A stretch of DNA of 23,002 nucleotides from a virus: positions 1 to 23,002 of the IMG/VR virus record IMGVR_UViG_3300013117_000130; one strand, given 5' to 3'. Positions 14,334-21,476 of the stretch are shown here, piece after piece; positions within the stretch are counted from its first letter, which is position 1, and each line of letters opens with the position of its first letter. The notes under the pieces were generated by a model. The model did not search any database, was not told where the DNA came from, and saw only the letters and a program-made list of their open reading frames with translations. A program made the translations under genes and the position numbers.

Positions 14334-14831
14334 GTAATAAAAGCAGAAGGCAAAGTGAAGATCACCTGGCCGGCCCAGACGCACGTCGGGCTCGGCGGGT
14401 ACTTCAATATCTACCATCGCATCAGCGGCGGGGCCTTCGACTACGACGATCCTATTAACCGCAACAAGATACTCGCCTGGCCTGACGGCAGACACCCGGG
14501 CGCCGGTTTTGGTCCGGCAGGCCAACGGCCGGCGGGCATGGGAGTACTGAGCGCACCGGCAGGCTATGGGCCTGCGGGTTACGGGCCTGCTGGGTTCGGG
14601 ACGTTCAGCTACCGGTACGTCACCGGCCTGTACGACGACGGGGCGCATGAGTTCTGCGTGATCGCCTACGACGCGGCGGGCAACCGGATCACCCCGGCCG
14701 TGGCGACCGCCTCGGTGACGATCGCCGCCGAACCGCTGCCGCCGACGAATCTGGCGGTAGTCAGCCACGACGACGCCACCGACACGACCGTCTTTTCATG
14801 GACGCTCACAGAAGACGAACAGGCAGCATGA
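14328..14831 (+). CDS. Fibronectin-III-like tail protein with Gly/Pro repeats
   Basis: The 167-residue product is read from GTG 14328 because ACAGGAGG lies 7 bases upstream. Residues 1 to about 120 resemble a fibronectin type III domain: VKITWPAQTHVGLGGYFNIYHR at the start and YRYVTGLYDDGAHEFCVIAYDAAGN at the end. A Gly/Pro-rich insertion (PAGYGPAGYGPAGFG) sits in the middle. A second domain begins at LPPTNLAVVSHDDATDTTVFSW but stops almost at once, as if truncated. Such domains decorate tails and bind glycans weakly. The start codon is buried in a hairpin. The next gene follows after 13 bases. Confidence 0.65.
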   Translation: MSVIKAEGKVKITWPAQTHVGLGGYFNIYHRISGGAFDYDDPINRNKILAWPDGRHPGAGFGPAGQRPAGMGVLSAPAGYGPAGYGPAGFGTFSYRYVTGLYDDGAHEFCVIAYDAAGNRITPAVATASVTIAAEPLPPTNLAVVSHDDATDTTVFSWTLTEDEQAA

Positions 14832-14844
14832 GAAAGGAATCTCA

Positions 14845-15984
14845 ATGGCATCAACACGAAAAGTACCGACCGACGCGACACTCAACGCATTGAGCGCATC
14901 TGAAGATTCGCTTTCCGGCTTCCCGTTCTTTACGATCGGCGAAGATCCTCACTACACGGCATACCTGAAGATGTTCTGGTTCCTTCTCCAGGTGGGGATG
15001 CTTTCGGATGAACTCCGCGTCTACAAGGATACCGGCGGCGAACTGCAGTTTGGCGTCAACGCCGGGCGGTTCCCCGACGGTCTGGCGATGCGCACCTACG
15101 CGGGCGCCACCGGGCAGGCCCTCACCGACGATGCAACCAATTACATCTACCTGACCGCCGCAGCGGTGCTGACGGTAAACATCACCGGCTGGCCGCATGC
15201 TTCGCACATTCCGCTGGCGACGATCGACACGGGCTCCGAGTCGGTGGCGGGCACGTCGGGATACTACGACTTCGTCGACATTACCGACTTTCGCGGCCTG
15301 GCGGTATTCTCCCCGGTCAACCCTGCCGCCGGGCGTTTCGCGATCTCCGAGGGCTTTGTCGCGGCGCCGGGCGTGACCCTGCCGGCCCCGTGGGCCTCCG
15401 ATACCCACAACACAGCCACCGCCGACTACATGGCCGATGAGCCGACCGGCGTATACCAGCTTGCCCTCACCGCCGCCAACTCGGCCGAAGCCGCCCAGCT
15501 TACTCACGGCAATCAGCGGATGATCGACACGGACAACGATCCGGTTGCCGAATTCCTCATCCGCGTCGACGGGATCGCCGACCTGACCAGCGTCGAACGG
15601 ATATTCATCGGCCTGATCGCCGACCACACCAACGCCGAGGATTCGCTCGACAACGTCGACCACTCGGTGGGCTTCCTCCTGAAGGGAGCCGCCGATCTGA
15701 ATATCTACCAGGAAGCCGACGACGGGACCACCGACACCGACGACGAGGATACCGGTATCAATCTGGTCGACGATACCTGGACGGTCTTCCGGATAGACAT
15801 GTCCGACCTGACGGCCGTGGTGATGAGCGTAGACGGCGTGGCTACGGCCGCGACGCTCGATATGACCCAATCGGCGGGCCAGGTCCTCCAGCCGATCGTC
15901 TGCATCCAGCGAGACGACAACAGCCAGGCGGAAGTCGGCTTCCAGGTCGAGATCGATCTGGCACAAGCGCAGGCGGGCAGATAA
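14845..15984 (+). CDS. Tail fibre or minor tail structural protein
   Basis: The 379-residue product starts MASTRKVPTDATLNALSASEDSLSGFPFF. The N-terminal half contains TGGELQFGVNAGRFPDGLAMRTYAGATGQALTDDATNYIYLTAAAVLTVNITGWP, a pattern of short strands typical of fibre shafts or knob modules. The C-terminal half is a jelly-roll-like domain (VAEFLIRVDGIADLTSVERIFIGLIADHTNAEDSLDNVDHSVGFLLKG, DTWTVFRIDMSDLTAVVMSVDG, PIVCIQRDDNSQAEVGFQVEIDLAQA), like lectin-type domains in adhesins. Position among tail-tip genes supports a fibre or receptor-binding role; the exact family is not recognised. The ATG follows GAAAGGAA at good spacing. Confidence 0.6.
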   Translation: MASTRKVPTDATLNALSASEDSLSGFPFFTIGEDPHYTAYLKMFWFLLQVGMLSDELRVYKDTGGELQFGVNAGRFPDGLAMRTYAGATGQALTDDATNYIYLTAAAVLTVNITGWPHASHIPLATIDTGSESVAGTSGYYDFVDITDFRGLAVFSPVNPAAGRFAISEGFVAAPGVTLPAPWASDTHNTATADYMADEPTGVYQLALTAANSAEAAQLTHGNQRMIDTDNDPVAEFLIRVDGIADLTSVERIFIGLIADHTNAEDSLDNVDHSVGFLLKGAADLNIYQEADDGTTDTDDEDTGINLVDDTWTVFRIDMSDLTAVVMSVDGVATAATLDMTQSAGQVLQPIVCIQRDDNSQAEVGFQVEIDLAQAQAGR

Positions 15985-15986
15985 CC

Positions 15987-16358
15987 ATGGCAACCTACAC
16001 CGGAACATCATTGCGCGTAGTCGAGGCCCGCGCCGCTGACGGCGATTCCGTAGAGGATTCGACACTGATCGGACCGTCGCCGAACTGGCCGATCTGCATC
16101 GGCGCTAAAGGCCTGAAGTTTACCAATTGCCGGTTTGTCCGCTGCGAGCCCCCCCTGGATGCGATCTGCGACGATCGCTGCACCTTCGACCAGCGGCCGC
16201 TGCCCCCCGAACCCGTGAGCGAGGAGATGATCCCCATGCCTCGCCGCGAGTTGGAAAATGTCATCGCCGCCGCCCGTGCCGGCGGACTGACCGACGCGGA
16301 CGAATTCTGCGAGCGCCACGGCCTGAACCTGAACCGGGGCCTGGAGGTCGGAAGATGA
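15987..16358 (+). CDS. Small tail-tip accessory protein (unknown)
   Basis: The 123-residue product has a short strand-rich start (GTSLRVVEARAADGDSVEDSTLIGP, GLKFTNCRFVRCEPP) that reads like one or two turns of a beta helix. A Pro-rich link and a helical C-terminus (RRELENVIAAARAGGLTDADEFCERHGLNLNRGL) follow. The latter could bind the spike encoded next. The start lies 2 bases after the fibre stop, and the stop overlaps the spike ATG as ATGA. No family recognised. Confidence 0.5.
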   Translation: MATYTGTSLRVVEARAADGDSVEDSTLIGPSPNWPICIGAKGLKFTNCRFVRCEPPLDAICDDRCTFDQRPLPPEPVSEEMIPMPRRELENVIAAARAGGLTDADEFCERHGLNLNRGLEVGR

Positions 16359-17623
16359 CCGATTACTATCTCGACCCTGCAAAAGCCTACTCCGACGCGA
16401 CTGGCGTCGACAAGACCGGCAATGAATACACCGGCCCGGCCGGCCTGCAGGCGGCGATCCGGGGCACGGGCAACGCCACGGCCCTGGTCAAAGGCGACAC
16501 GCTCTACATTAAGGCCGGGACCGGCGATCAGTCCCGCCTGGTCCTGATCGACTGCAACGGGACCAGCGTTACCGCCTGGGGGATCGGGGATGTGGTCCAC
16601 AATAAGGACGCCGGCTCGACGTGGCAGGGTGTGGTCGTCGAGACCAATTCCGGCGGCTTCCTCGGGGCCAACGACCTGGCCCTCGTCTGGCTGGACTCGG
16701 GATACGACAAGGACGATATACTGATCGCCGAGGGCGTGACCAACGACGACGCTGGCGGCGGTGCCAACGACCCGACAGACGTTGACCCCCTTGCCGCAGT
16801 GAGCGCCCCGGGGAACGCTACCGACAACAACACCGGCGACGCCGACGAGCCGATCTCGGTGATCGCCGTCAATGCCGCGTGGGTCGAGGACGGCTCCGAG
16901 GCGATCTTCGACGCCAAGGATATCGCGACGTACAACTTCGACCTCGCCGGAAAGGACTATCTCCACTTCCGGAACATCCACGGAGCCAACGCCGCGAGCC
17001 ACGGATGGGTTTGTTCTACGGGCTTGTCAGTATACAGCCACTTTGAAGACTGTGTCGCTTCGGGCAGCGGTGGCTGCGGATTCGGCGGGTTGTCGAACAT
17101 CCGGTACAGCAGCTTCCATCGGTGCAGGGCCTACGACATCGCCGGTACCTACGGTATTACCGGGCTGCTTTGTTCGTACTCTCACTGTGTTGCCTACAAT
17201 TGCGTCACGGGCTTCTATCCTAATACTGGCGGGGCTTTGAGCGGGTGCTTGGCCTATCAATGCACCACCGGCATTAAGACAGGGCAGGGGTCCACCCTCT
17301 ACAACTGCGTCGCCGACGATAACACGACCGGGGTTTCGATATACGTCGCCGGGGCGTCTCTCGTGGGTGTGCGGATCACGAACAACACCACCGGCGTCGG
17401 CGGGACGTCCGCCTGGTACGAAAAGTTCTGCTTCTACGGCGGCAATACCGCCAACTGGACGAACGCCAACGGCGTCGACCTAGTCGATGGTGCATCGACC
17501 CGGACGATCTCCGATGTCGTCGCCGACATCGGCTATATCGATCCCGACAACGCTACACTGGCAGACCGCAACTACGCCCTGACCAACCAGGCCTCCGCCA
17601 GGCGGCAGGCGGTGACCCTATGA
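16355..17623 (+). CDS. Right-handed beta-helix tail spike
   Basis: The 422-residue product begins MTDYYLDPAKAYSDATGVDKTGNEYTGPAGLQAAI, a start typical of pectate-lyase-like phage spike proteins that open with a repeated DP motif and a lid helix. From about residue 200 there are successive turns rich in C, N, G and S (YSHFEDCVASGSGGCGF, IRYSSFHRCRAYDIAG, YSHCVAYNCVTGFY, LSGCLAYQCTTGIKTG, LYNCVADDNTTGVSIY). Each turn is about 20-24 residues long, as expected of a parallel beta helix. Such spikes bind or cut host surface polysaccharide; catalytic residues cannot be assigned by eye. The many Cys at equivalent rungs form a ladder. ATGA overlaps join it to both neighbours. Confidence 0.7.
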   Translation: MTDYYLDPAKAYSDATGVDKTGNEYTGPAGLQAAIRGTGNATALVKGDTLYIKAGTGDQSRLVLIDCNGTSVTAWGIGDVVHNKDAGSTWQGVVVETNSGGFLGANDLALVWLDSGYDKDDILIAEGVTNDDAGGGANDPTDVDPLAAVSAPGNATDNNTGDADEPISVIAVNAAWVEDGSEAIFDAKDIATYNFDLAGKDYLHFRNIHGANAASHGWVCSTGLSVYSHFEDCVASGSGGCGFGGLSNIRYSSFHRCRAYDIAGTYGITGLLCSYSHCVAYNCVTGFYPNTGGALSGCLAYQCTTGIKTGQGSTLYNCVADDNTTGVSIYVAGASLVGVRITNNTTGVGGTSAWYEKFCFYGGNTANWTNANGVDLVDGASTRTISDVVADIGYIDPDNATLADRNYALTNQASARRQAVTL

Positions 17624-18336
17624 CGACCACCGCATATGTCGACGCAGGCCTGCCCGCCCCCGACACTTCGACCTCCGAGCCTTCTGCGACAACGGCCTAC
17701 GTCACCGCCGGTATTCCCTCGGCCGATCCGCCCCACAGCGGATACGAGCTGTGTATGGGCGCCTCCGAAGACAACATCGACACCGACAACCCCGTGGCCC
17801 TCATGCCGCCTGGCAAGGCGACCGTCCCCCTGGCGGGCCTCGGCCTGGCCGAAGACACAGACCACTGGTTCGGCCTCCTGGACAAGACCTCGGCCTACCA
17901 GCCGTCGGCCCTGAGCAATATCGTCCGCGTGCGTATCGAATCCGGGTCCCTGATCGGACCCAAACCCAACCCCCTGACCCGTGCGGTCGCCAAGGCGATC
18001 GCAGGCGGCGACGTGAGGGTCAAAGTCCACTACAACACCGTCGGGGCCCCGGCGGCCGCTACGAGCATCAAGATCGCCAAGTTCACAAACGGCGCCTACG
18101 ACTGGTCGACCCCGGCAGCGACGATCGCGATCGGATCGTCGGAGACCGGCAGCCTGACGAAGACGGTAACGCTGGCCGAGACGTTTTCGCACGGCCAGAC
18201 GGTAAAGCTGGCCGCCCGGGCGGTCACCGCAGCGGGTGCCACCGGCGACGCGGCGGTGATGATCCCCGTGGTCGCCGACACGACCGCACCGGCAGCGATC
18301 GCCAGCGGCGTTACGGCGGAGCAATACGATGACTGA
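17620..18336 (+). CDS. Tail-tip protein with beta-sandwich domains (unknown)
   Basis: The 238-residue product starts with two copies of a short word (TTAYVDAGLPAP and TTAYVTAGIPSA). A small domain follows (YELCMGASEDNIDTDNPVALMPPGKATVPLAGLGLAEDTDHWFGLLDKTSAYQPSALSN), then a second beta-sandwich (VRVKVHYNTVGAPAAATSIKIAKFTNG through VKLAARAVTAAGATGD) that reads like a fibronectin-III-type or similar domain. It is likely part of the tail-tip or fibre assembly. The start overlaps the spike stop (ATGA), and the stop overlaps the next gene by 8 bases. Confidence 0.55.
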   Translation: MTTTAYVDAGLPAPDTSTSEPSATTAYVTAGIPSADPPHSGYELCMGASEDNIDTDNPVALMPPGKATVPLAGLGLAEDTDHWFGLLDKTSAYQPSALSNIVRVRIESGSLIGPKPNPLTRAVAKAIAGGDVRVKVHYNTVGAPAAATSIKIAKFTNGAYDWSTPAATIAIGSSETGSLTKTVTLAETFSHGQTVKLAARAVTAAGATGDAAVMIPVVADTTAPAAIASGVTAEQYDD

Positions 18337-18526
18337 TAGCAACGATGCAATCAATCCCGAGTACGCCGGCCCGCCGGCAGACTCGCCGCCGCCGGCGCCG
18401 CAGGCGACCCTCCTGCCGCCCTTCCCGGCCGCCGAGGATATCTACTGGCTCAAGCTCTCTGTAGACGCCAACGGCGTCGGGACTCTGAGCTGGGGCGAAA
18501 CCGGTACGGAGTGCCCGGAACCATGA
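18329..18526 (+). CDS. Small Pro-rich tail-module protein (65 residues)
   Basis: The product has a Pro-rich disordered first half (GPPADSPPPAPQATLLPPFP) and a short strand pair at the end (YWLKLSVDANGVGTLSWGETGTECP). It overlaps the upstream gene by 8 bases and the downstream gene by 4 (ATGA at 18523). The tight packing supports real coding use. Its role may be that of a linker subunit; no family recognised. Confidence 0.5.
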   Translation: MTDSNDAINPEYAGPPADSPPPAPQATLLPPFPAAEDIYWLKLSVDANGVGTLSWGETGTECPEP

Positions 18527-19146
18527 CGCCTGACCCGCCCGAAAGCCCGTTGTACCTGCCAGGTGGCAAGCTGTTGATCAAAGACGGCAAGATGGTCACC
18601 AACCCCACCGACTGCTGCTGCGCCGAGCAGTGCGCCCATTGCGAGGGTATTACGCCCTGGCGGTTCAGGGTGACATTTTCGGGGGTTAGTCTCTGCACGG
18701 GCTGTTACGTGATGGCAGACGGCAAGTTCATTAAATGGGTTGTCAATCCAAGTCCCGCGATCTCCGCTTCGTACATCCTGGGCCAGGACCCCGCAGACCC
18801 GTGCCATTACTTTTACGATGGCGACATGGACGCCGGGGAAACGGGTATCTGGACGGCCGGCGTCGGGGGCTGTATCGGGGCCGCCAATTGGTCAACTGAC
18901 TTCATCGACAATATCCGCCTGGACCTGACGATCGCCGCCGGCAACGTGGCCCTGACGGCCTATCACCGAAACGCAATCAATCAAAACACGGCCGCCATAT
19001 TCGTCGGCAATCAGAACACGGCCACCCCGTGCGGCGGAACCACGGTTATCAACGCCGACGAGGCCGCCTGCGGCGGCGGCATCGACGGCACCGGGGCCTG
19101 GGCCACGGGGCACGCAGGAGGGACCGCCACGGTGGTCAAGGTGTGA
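18523..19146 (+). CDS. Cys-rich unknown tail-module protein
   Basis: Read from ATG 18523 (207 residues) because the ATG overlaps the upstream stop. A GTG 12 bases upstream is in frame but less likely. Residues 31-40 contain CCC, then CxxC, and another CxxC follows near 58-61 (SLCTGC). Further Cys lie near CHYF, GGCIG, PCGG and AACGG. The Cys-free parts are strands (WRFRVTFSGVSL, IRLDLTIAAGNVALTAYH), so it may be a small sandwich stabilised by metal or disulphides. No recognised family. It is followed by another Cys-rich gene, suggesting a linked pair. Confidence 0.5.
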   Translation: MTPDPPESPLYLPGGKLLIKDGKMVTNPTDCCCAEQCAHCEGITPWRFRVTFSGVSLCTGCYVMADGKFIKWVVNPSPAISASYILGQDPADPCHYFYDGDMDAGETGIWTAGVGGCIGAANWSTDFIDNIRLDLTIAAGNVALTAYHRNAINQNTAAIFVGNQNTATPCGGTTVINADEAACGGGIDGTGAWATGHAGGTATVVKV

Positions 19147-19149
19147 TAC

Positions 19150-19485
19150 ATGAATCACGGCTCGAAAATTCCGAACTTCACAGGCTCGCCGGAATGTGCC
19201 TCCCGTGCCCACTGCCGGGCATGTCGGACCGTCACCGCCTGGCGTATATCGGCGGGCGCCCCGGACGACTGCCCCCACGGCGTGTCGATCGACGATCTTC
19301 CGGAGATACGCAATCCCGGTGCGATCGCCGCCCGGCGCCTGGCGATCTGTGCGGCCTGCGATAATACCGGCTGCGGCATCAAACACCAAACCGACTGCCG
19401 CGCCCGGGCGATTCTCGGCCGCGAGAATTTTCAATGCCCGCGAGGGCGATTTCGTCAAACTCAAGAAGAAAGGATGCTGACATGA
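19150..19485 (+). CDS. Small Cys-rich protein, probable metal-binding
   Basis: The 111-residue product has Cys at 16, 22, 25, 41, 67, 70, 75, 83 and 96, with two CxxC pairs (CRAC and CAAC), CPHG, GCGIKH and CPRG. The spacing suggests one or two zinc ribbons or an iron-sulphur-like site. Arg-rich surroundings could bind nucleic acid. It starts 4 bases after the preceding stop, and its stop overlaps the lipoprotein start as ATGA. Role unknown; it marks the end of the tail module. Confidence 0.55.
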   Translation: MNHGSKIPNFTGSPECASRAHCRACRTVTAWRISAGAPDDCPHGVSIDDLPEIRNPGAIAARRLAICAACDNTGCGIKHQTDCRARAILGRENFQCPRGRFRQTQEERMLT

Positions 19486-19991
19486 GAACAATAATGAGAC
19501 AGTTATTGATGGTCTTGGCCCTGGCCGCGATCGCGGGCGCTGCGGGATGCAGTCCGACGATCGCCGCCTGGGCCGATCGCGGCGAGCTGGGCTGCGCCAA
19601 CGAGCAGGCAAACGCCGACGCCTGGCGCGGGCTGGTAATCGAGCAGCTCGACCTGCAGAAGAAGGCCTCGGTAGCCGACGTGTTCACCGACATCAGGTCG
19701 GTGACCGCCGGCAGGGTCATCGGCCTGGACGGCAAGCCGGTAGCCCTGGACGACGCCTGGCTCGACGAGGCACACAAGGCCCTCGATGCCACCCTCGAAG
19801 TGCAGGCCAAGCGGCGTGCGGCCGTCGACGAGATGTACGAACGGCACACCGCCAACATCGCCGCGACCCGCGAATCGTTTACCCAGATCCGCAGGCTCAA
19901 CACCGCCTGGGCATCACTGGGCAACTCAGGCCTCGACGCCCAGGTAAGCAGGCTCATCGAAGAACTTCGCAGACAGAGGACAGAAAGGTAG
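19482..19991 (+). CDS. Lipoprotein, possible spanin-type lysis protein
   Basis: Read from ATG 19482, which overlaps the upstream stop (ATGA) and follows AAGAAAGGA; 169 residues. Residues 1-23 form a lipoprotein signal peptide (MRTIMRQLLMVLALAAIAG then AAGC, Cys at 23). The remainder is largely helical and charged, with coiled-coil character (HKALDATLEVQAKRRAAVDEMYERHTANIAATRESFTQIRRL, VSRLIEELRRQRTE). Phage spanins of outer-membrane hosts combine a lipid anchor with periplasmic coiled coil. Being next to a holin-like gene supports that role, but no inner-membrane partner is visible and the protein could be a lysogenic-conversion lipoprotein. Confidence 0.5.
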   Translation: MRTIMRQLLMVLALAAIAGAAGCSPTIAAWADRGELGCANEQANADAWRGLVIEQLDLQKKASVADVFTDIRSVTAGRVIGLDGKPVALDDAWLDEAHKALDATLEVQAKRRAAVDEMYERHTANIAATRESFTQIRRLNTAWASLGNSGLDAQVSRLIEELRRQRTER

Positions 19992-19995
19992 AAAA

Positions 19996-20298
19996 ATGAC
20001 ACAGACATCGACAAGCGAAACACCGGCCCCCGTTCCGCCCGAGATCAAAGACATAATCGCCACGGCCGCCGGCCTGACGTGGTCGCACTTCAAGGCCCGC
20101 CACCCGGCCCAGTCAGAAGGGATCGAACGATCCCTCGGCGGCAAGCCGATCGTCCCGGAAATCATCCGCTGCCTCGAAGCTGACGAACGCTACGAGGACC
20201 TCGTCGACGCCACCGAGACCGAGGCGGACGTGGCGGAGATTACCGCGACGATCGCCCCGCTCGTGATCGACGCACTGTTTACTATCCTGGCGGCCTAG
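19996..20298 (+). CDS. Small acidic protein of the lysis-side cassette (unknown)
   Basis: The 100-residue product starts MTQTSTSETPAPVPPEIKDI and contains WSHFKARHPAQSEGIERSLGG followed by acidic helices (CLEADERYEDLVDATETEADVAEITATIAPLVIDALFTILA). The C-terminal helix is hydrophobic and might touch the membrane. No family recognised. It lies 4 bases after the lipoprotein gene and 49 before the holin-like gene, consistent with one transcript. Confidence 0.5.
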   Translation: MTQTSTSETPAPVPPEIKDIIATAAGLTWSHFKARHPAQSEGIERSLGGKPIVPEIIRCLEADERYEDLVDATETEADVAEITATIAPLVIDALFTILAA

Positions 20299-20347
20299 GT
20301 TGGCCCCGGAAACCATCAAACGCAGCACAGGCAAAGGAGTGCCGAAA

Positions 20348-20569
20348 ATGGATAGTTACATAAGCAAGATCAAGAGCCGCAAATTCCAGGTCGCCGTATC
20401 GGGCGTCATCACCGGCCTGGTGGTGATGTTCTCCGACGCGCCGGAAGACCAGGCCGCATCCCTGGCCCAGCAGGTCATCGGCGGCGTAGTGGCCGTCGCG
20501 TCGATCGTGGCGTACCTGTTTGCCCAGGGCAAGGTCGACCAGGTCAAGGAAGCAAACGGCCAGAAGTGA
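20348..20569 (+). CDS. Holin-like small membrane protein
   Basis: The 73-residue product is read from ATG 20348, which has AAGGAG at 20334-20339; a TTG at 20300 is in frame but lacks a good site. A basic start (KIKSRKFQ) precedes a first membrane segment at residues 13-29 (FQVAVSGVITGLVVMFS). A short acidic turn (DAPEDQAA) leads to a second segment at about 39-59 (LAQQVIGGVVAVASIVAYLFA), and a charged tail (KVDQVKEANGQK) follows. Two segments with charged ends suit a class II holin. No endolysin lies next to it, so the call rests on topology and position. Confidence 0.5.
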   Translation: MDSYISKIKSRKFQVAVSGVITGLVVMFSDAPEDQAASLAQQVIGGVVAVASIVAYLFAQGKVDQVKEANGQK

Positions 20570-20734
20570 CGGCCCCGACAGGTCACCGGACGCGGGTGGC
20601 GGGCAGTTACGCTAACCACCATCGCGGCGGGTCGGCCAGGACCCACCGTCTTTACACGCCCAGTGACGTATCGATAACGTAGTTTTAACGGGCAGTTACG
20701 AAATGGTCAACAGCGATGTAATTACAACCGAATA
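20570..20734 (+). other. Gap between phage genes and tmRNA: weak terminator and direct repeats
   Basis: The gap contains a hairpin, GGGTC (20629-20633) and GACCC (20640-20644), followed by ACCGTCTTT, a weak terminator candidate for the phage transcript. The 12-base word CGGGCAGTTACG occurs twice, at 20600-20611 and 20689-20700. No gene is seen. Confidence 0.4.
20651..20678 (+). promoter_or_regulatory. Candidate promoter for the tmRNA
   Basis: TTTACA (20651-20656) and GATAAC (20673-20678) are separated by 16 bases and resemble -35 and -10 boxes (five and four of six consensus bases). Transcription would start about 50 bases before the mature 5' end, giving a leader that RNase P removes. The candidate is weak. 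Confidence 0.3.
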
Positions 20735-21050
20735 GGGCGTGAAATGGTTTCGACCGGACGAGTGACGGTCACGACTACACCGGCTGGAATGGCAAGGCAG
20801 GCCAGCATAAAAGCCTTCCGAATCTTCAACTGGCGAATACCAGATGAAACGGGCTGCGTAACGCCGGCCCACCATGGCCGCTGACCCCGCTAAGCGGACC
20901 CATGGAGACAGCGGGCAGTTTCTCGTTTCAGGAAAACGAGTGGTGGAAGCGTCGGATTGCATGGTAAGCCGCCATGGCCACAACGGCGGTAACGGTGTGA
21001 GGTTTGATCAAAAGCGTCACGGGACCCGGGTTCGACTCCCGGCACGTCCA
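20735..21050 (+). ncRNA. ssrA: tmRNA (ssrA), one-piece
   Basis: tmRNA rescues stalled ribosomes and tags the unfinished protein. The 5' end GGGCGTG (20735-20741) pairs with CACGTCC (21043-21049) as a 7-bp acceptor stem, followed by A at 21050; CCA is not encoded. The 5' region has the typical GGTTTCGACCGG. The T arm is CCGGG (21026-21030), loop TTCGACT and CCCGG. Helix P2 forms from GTGACG and CGTCAC, and ACACCG with CGGTGT. Pseudoknot 1 is clear: GCTGG (20783-20787) with CCAGC (20802-20806), and AAGGC (20794-20798) with GCCTT (20813-20817). The best tag frame is 20832-20861, encoding GEYQMKRAA then TAA. The length of 316 is short, so it may lack one of the later pseudoknots. The gene lies on the same strand as the phage genes, 165 bases after the holin-like gene. 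Confidence 0.92.
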
Positions 21051-21476
21051 CTGAAACGACAGACAGTTGACATACGACCGGGATCGTTTCGGTCGGCAGA
21101 ATAGACGGCAAAACTCATAAGCGCAAGGCCTCGAAAAGGGAGCGATTTCAAGGCCTTACGCTTATCGTCTGCGCGATAGCAGTTCGACCGATCCCCGATC
21201 TCATGCCAACTGTGTGTCATCTATGCCAACTGTGATTGCGCACTGTATCTTCCGTATACATACATACTGGCGCAAAAGGCGCGATTTTGACCACCCCCCC
21301 AAAAAGATTTTTTGTCCAGCGGAAATGTCAATCGCATAACGCTTGTGATTGCGTAGTGTTACAACAAAACGGCGAGCCCGAAAAATTTTCACTTTCGACC
21401 AACAAAATTTCTGAAAATCTTTCCCGGTTCAACGAAGCTGGCGATGTGTCAATGCGAGATTAGAGGCAGTAATTTG
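21051..21476 (+). other. Non-coding stretch between tmRNA and intron
   Basis: No convincing gene is seen. The stretch holds a small dyad after the tmRNA (CGACCG 21075-21080 with CGGTCG 21090-21095), the long dyad at 21117-21165, a tandem word ATGCCAACTGTG (21203-21214 and 21223-21234), and the word TGTGATTGCG near 21231 and again near 21344. From about 21280 base composition becomes more A/T-rich than the phage part, with runs such as CCCCCCAAAAAGATTTTTTG. This suggests a different origin, probably host intergenic DNA. Confidence 0.5.
21117..21165 (+). repeat. Near-perfect 20-bp dyad downstream of tmRNA
   Basis: The arms 21117-21136 (ATAAGCGCAAGGCCTCGAAA) and 21146-21165 are reverse complements with two mismatches, around a 9-base loop AGGGAGCGA. 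Outer AGACG (21103-21107) and CGTCT (21166-21170) also pair. There is no T run. It may be a terminator, a recombination site or a protein-binding site. Confidence 0.6.

Noticed and set aside
20833-20847. Alternative tmRNA tag frame starting GCG AAT
   Set aside because: It aligns with the usual GCA AAC resume site but stops after four codons (ANTR). The overlapping frame at 20832 gives nine codons ending in Ala-Ala-stop and is preferred, though not proven.
21026-21050. Phage attachment site at the tmRNA 3' end
   Set aside because: Integration there would leave phage DNA downstream of the gene. Here phage genes lie upstream and no second copy of the 3' end is seen in the window.
21236-21463. 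Short plus-strand frame in the A/T-rich stretch
   Set aside because: No ribosome binding site, no recognisable motif and composition unlike the genes on either side.
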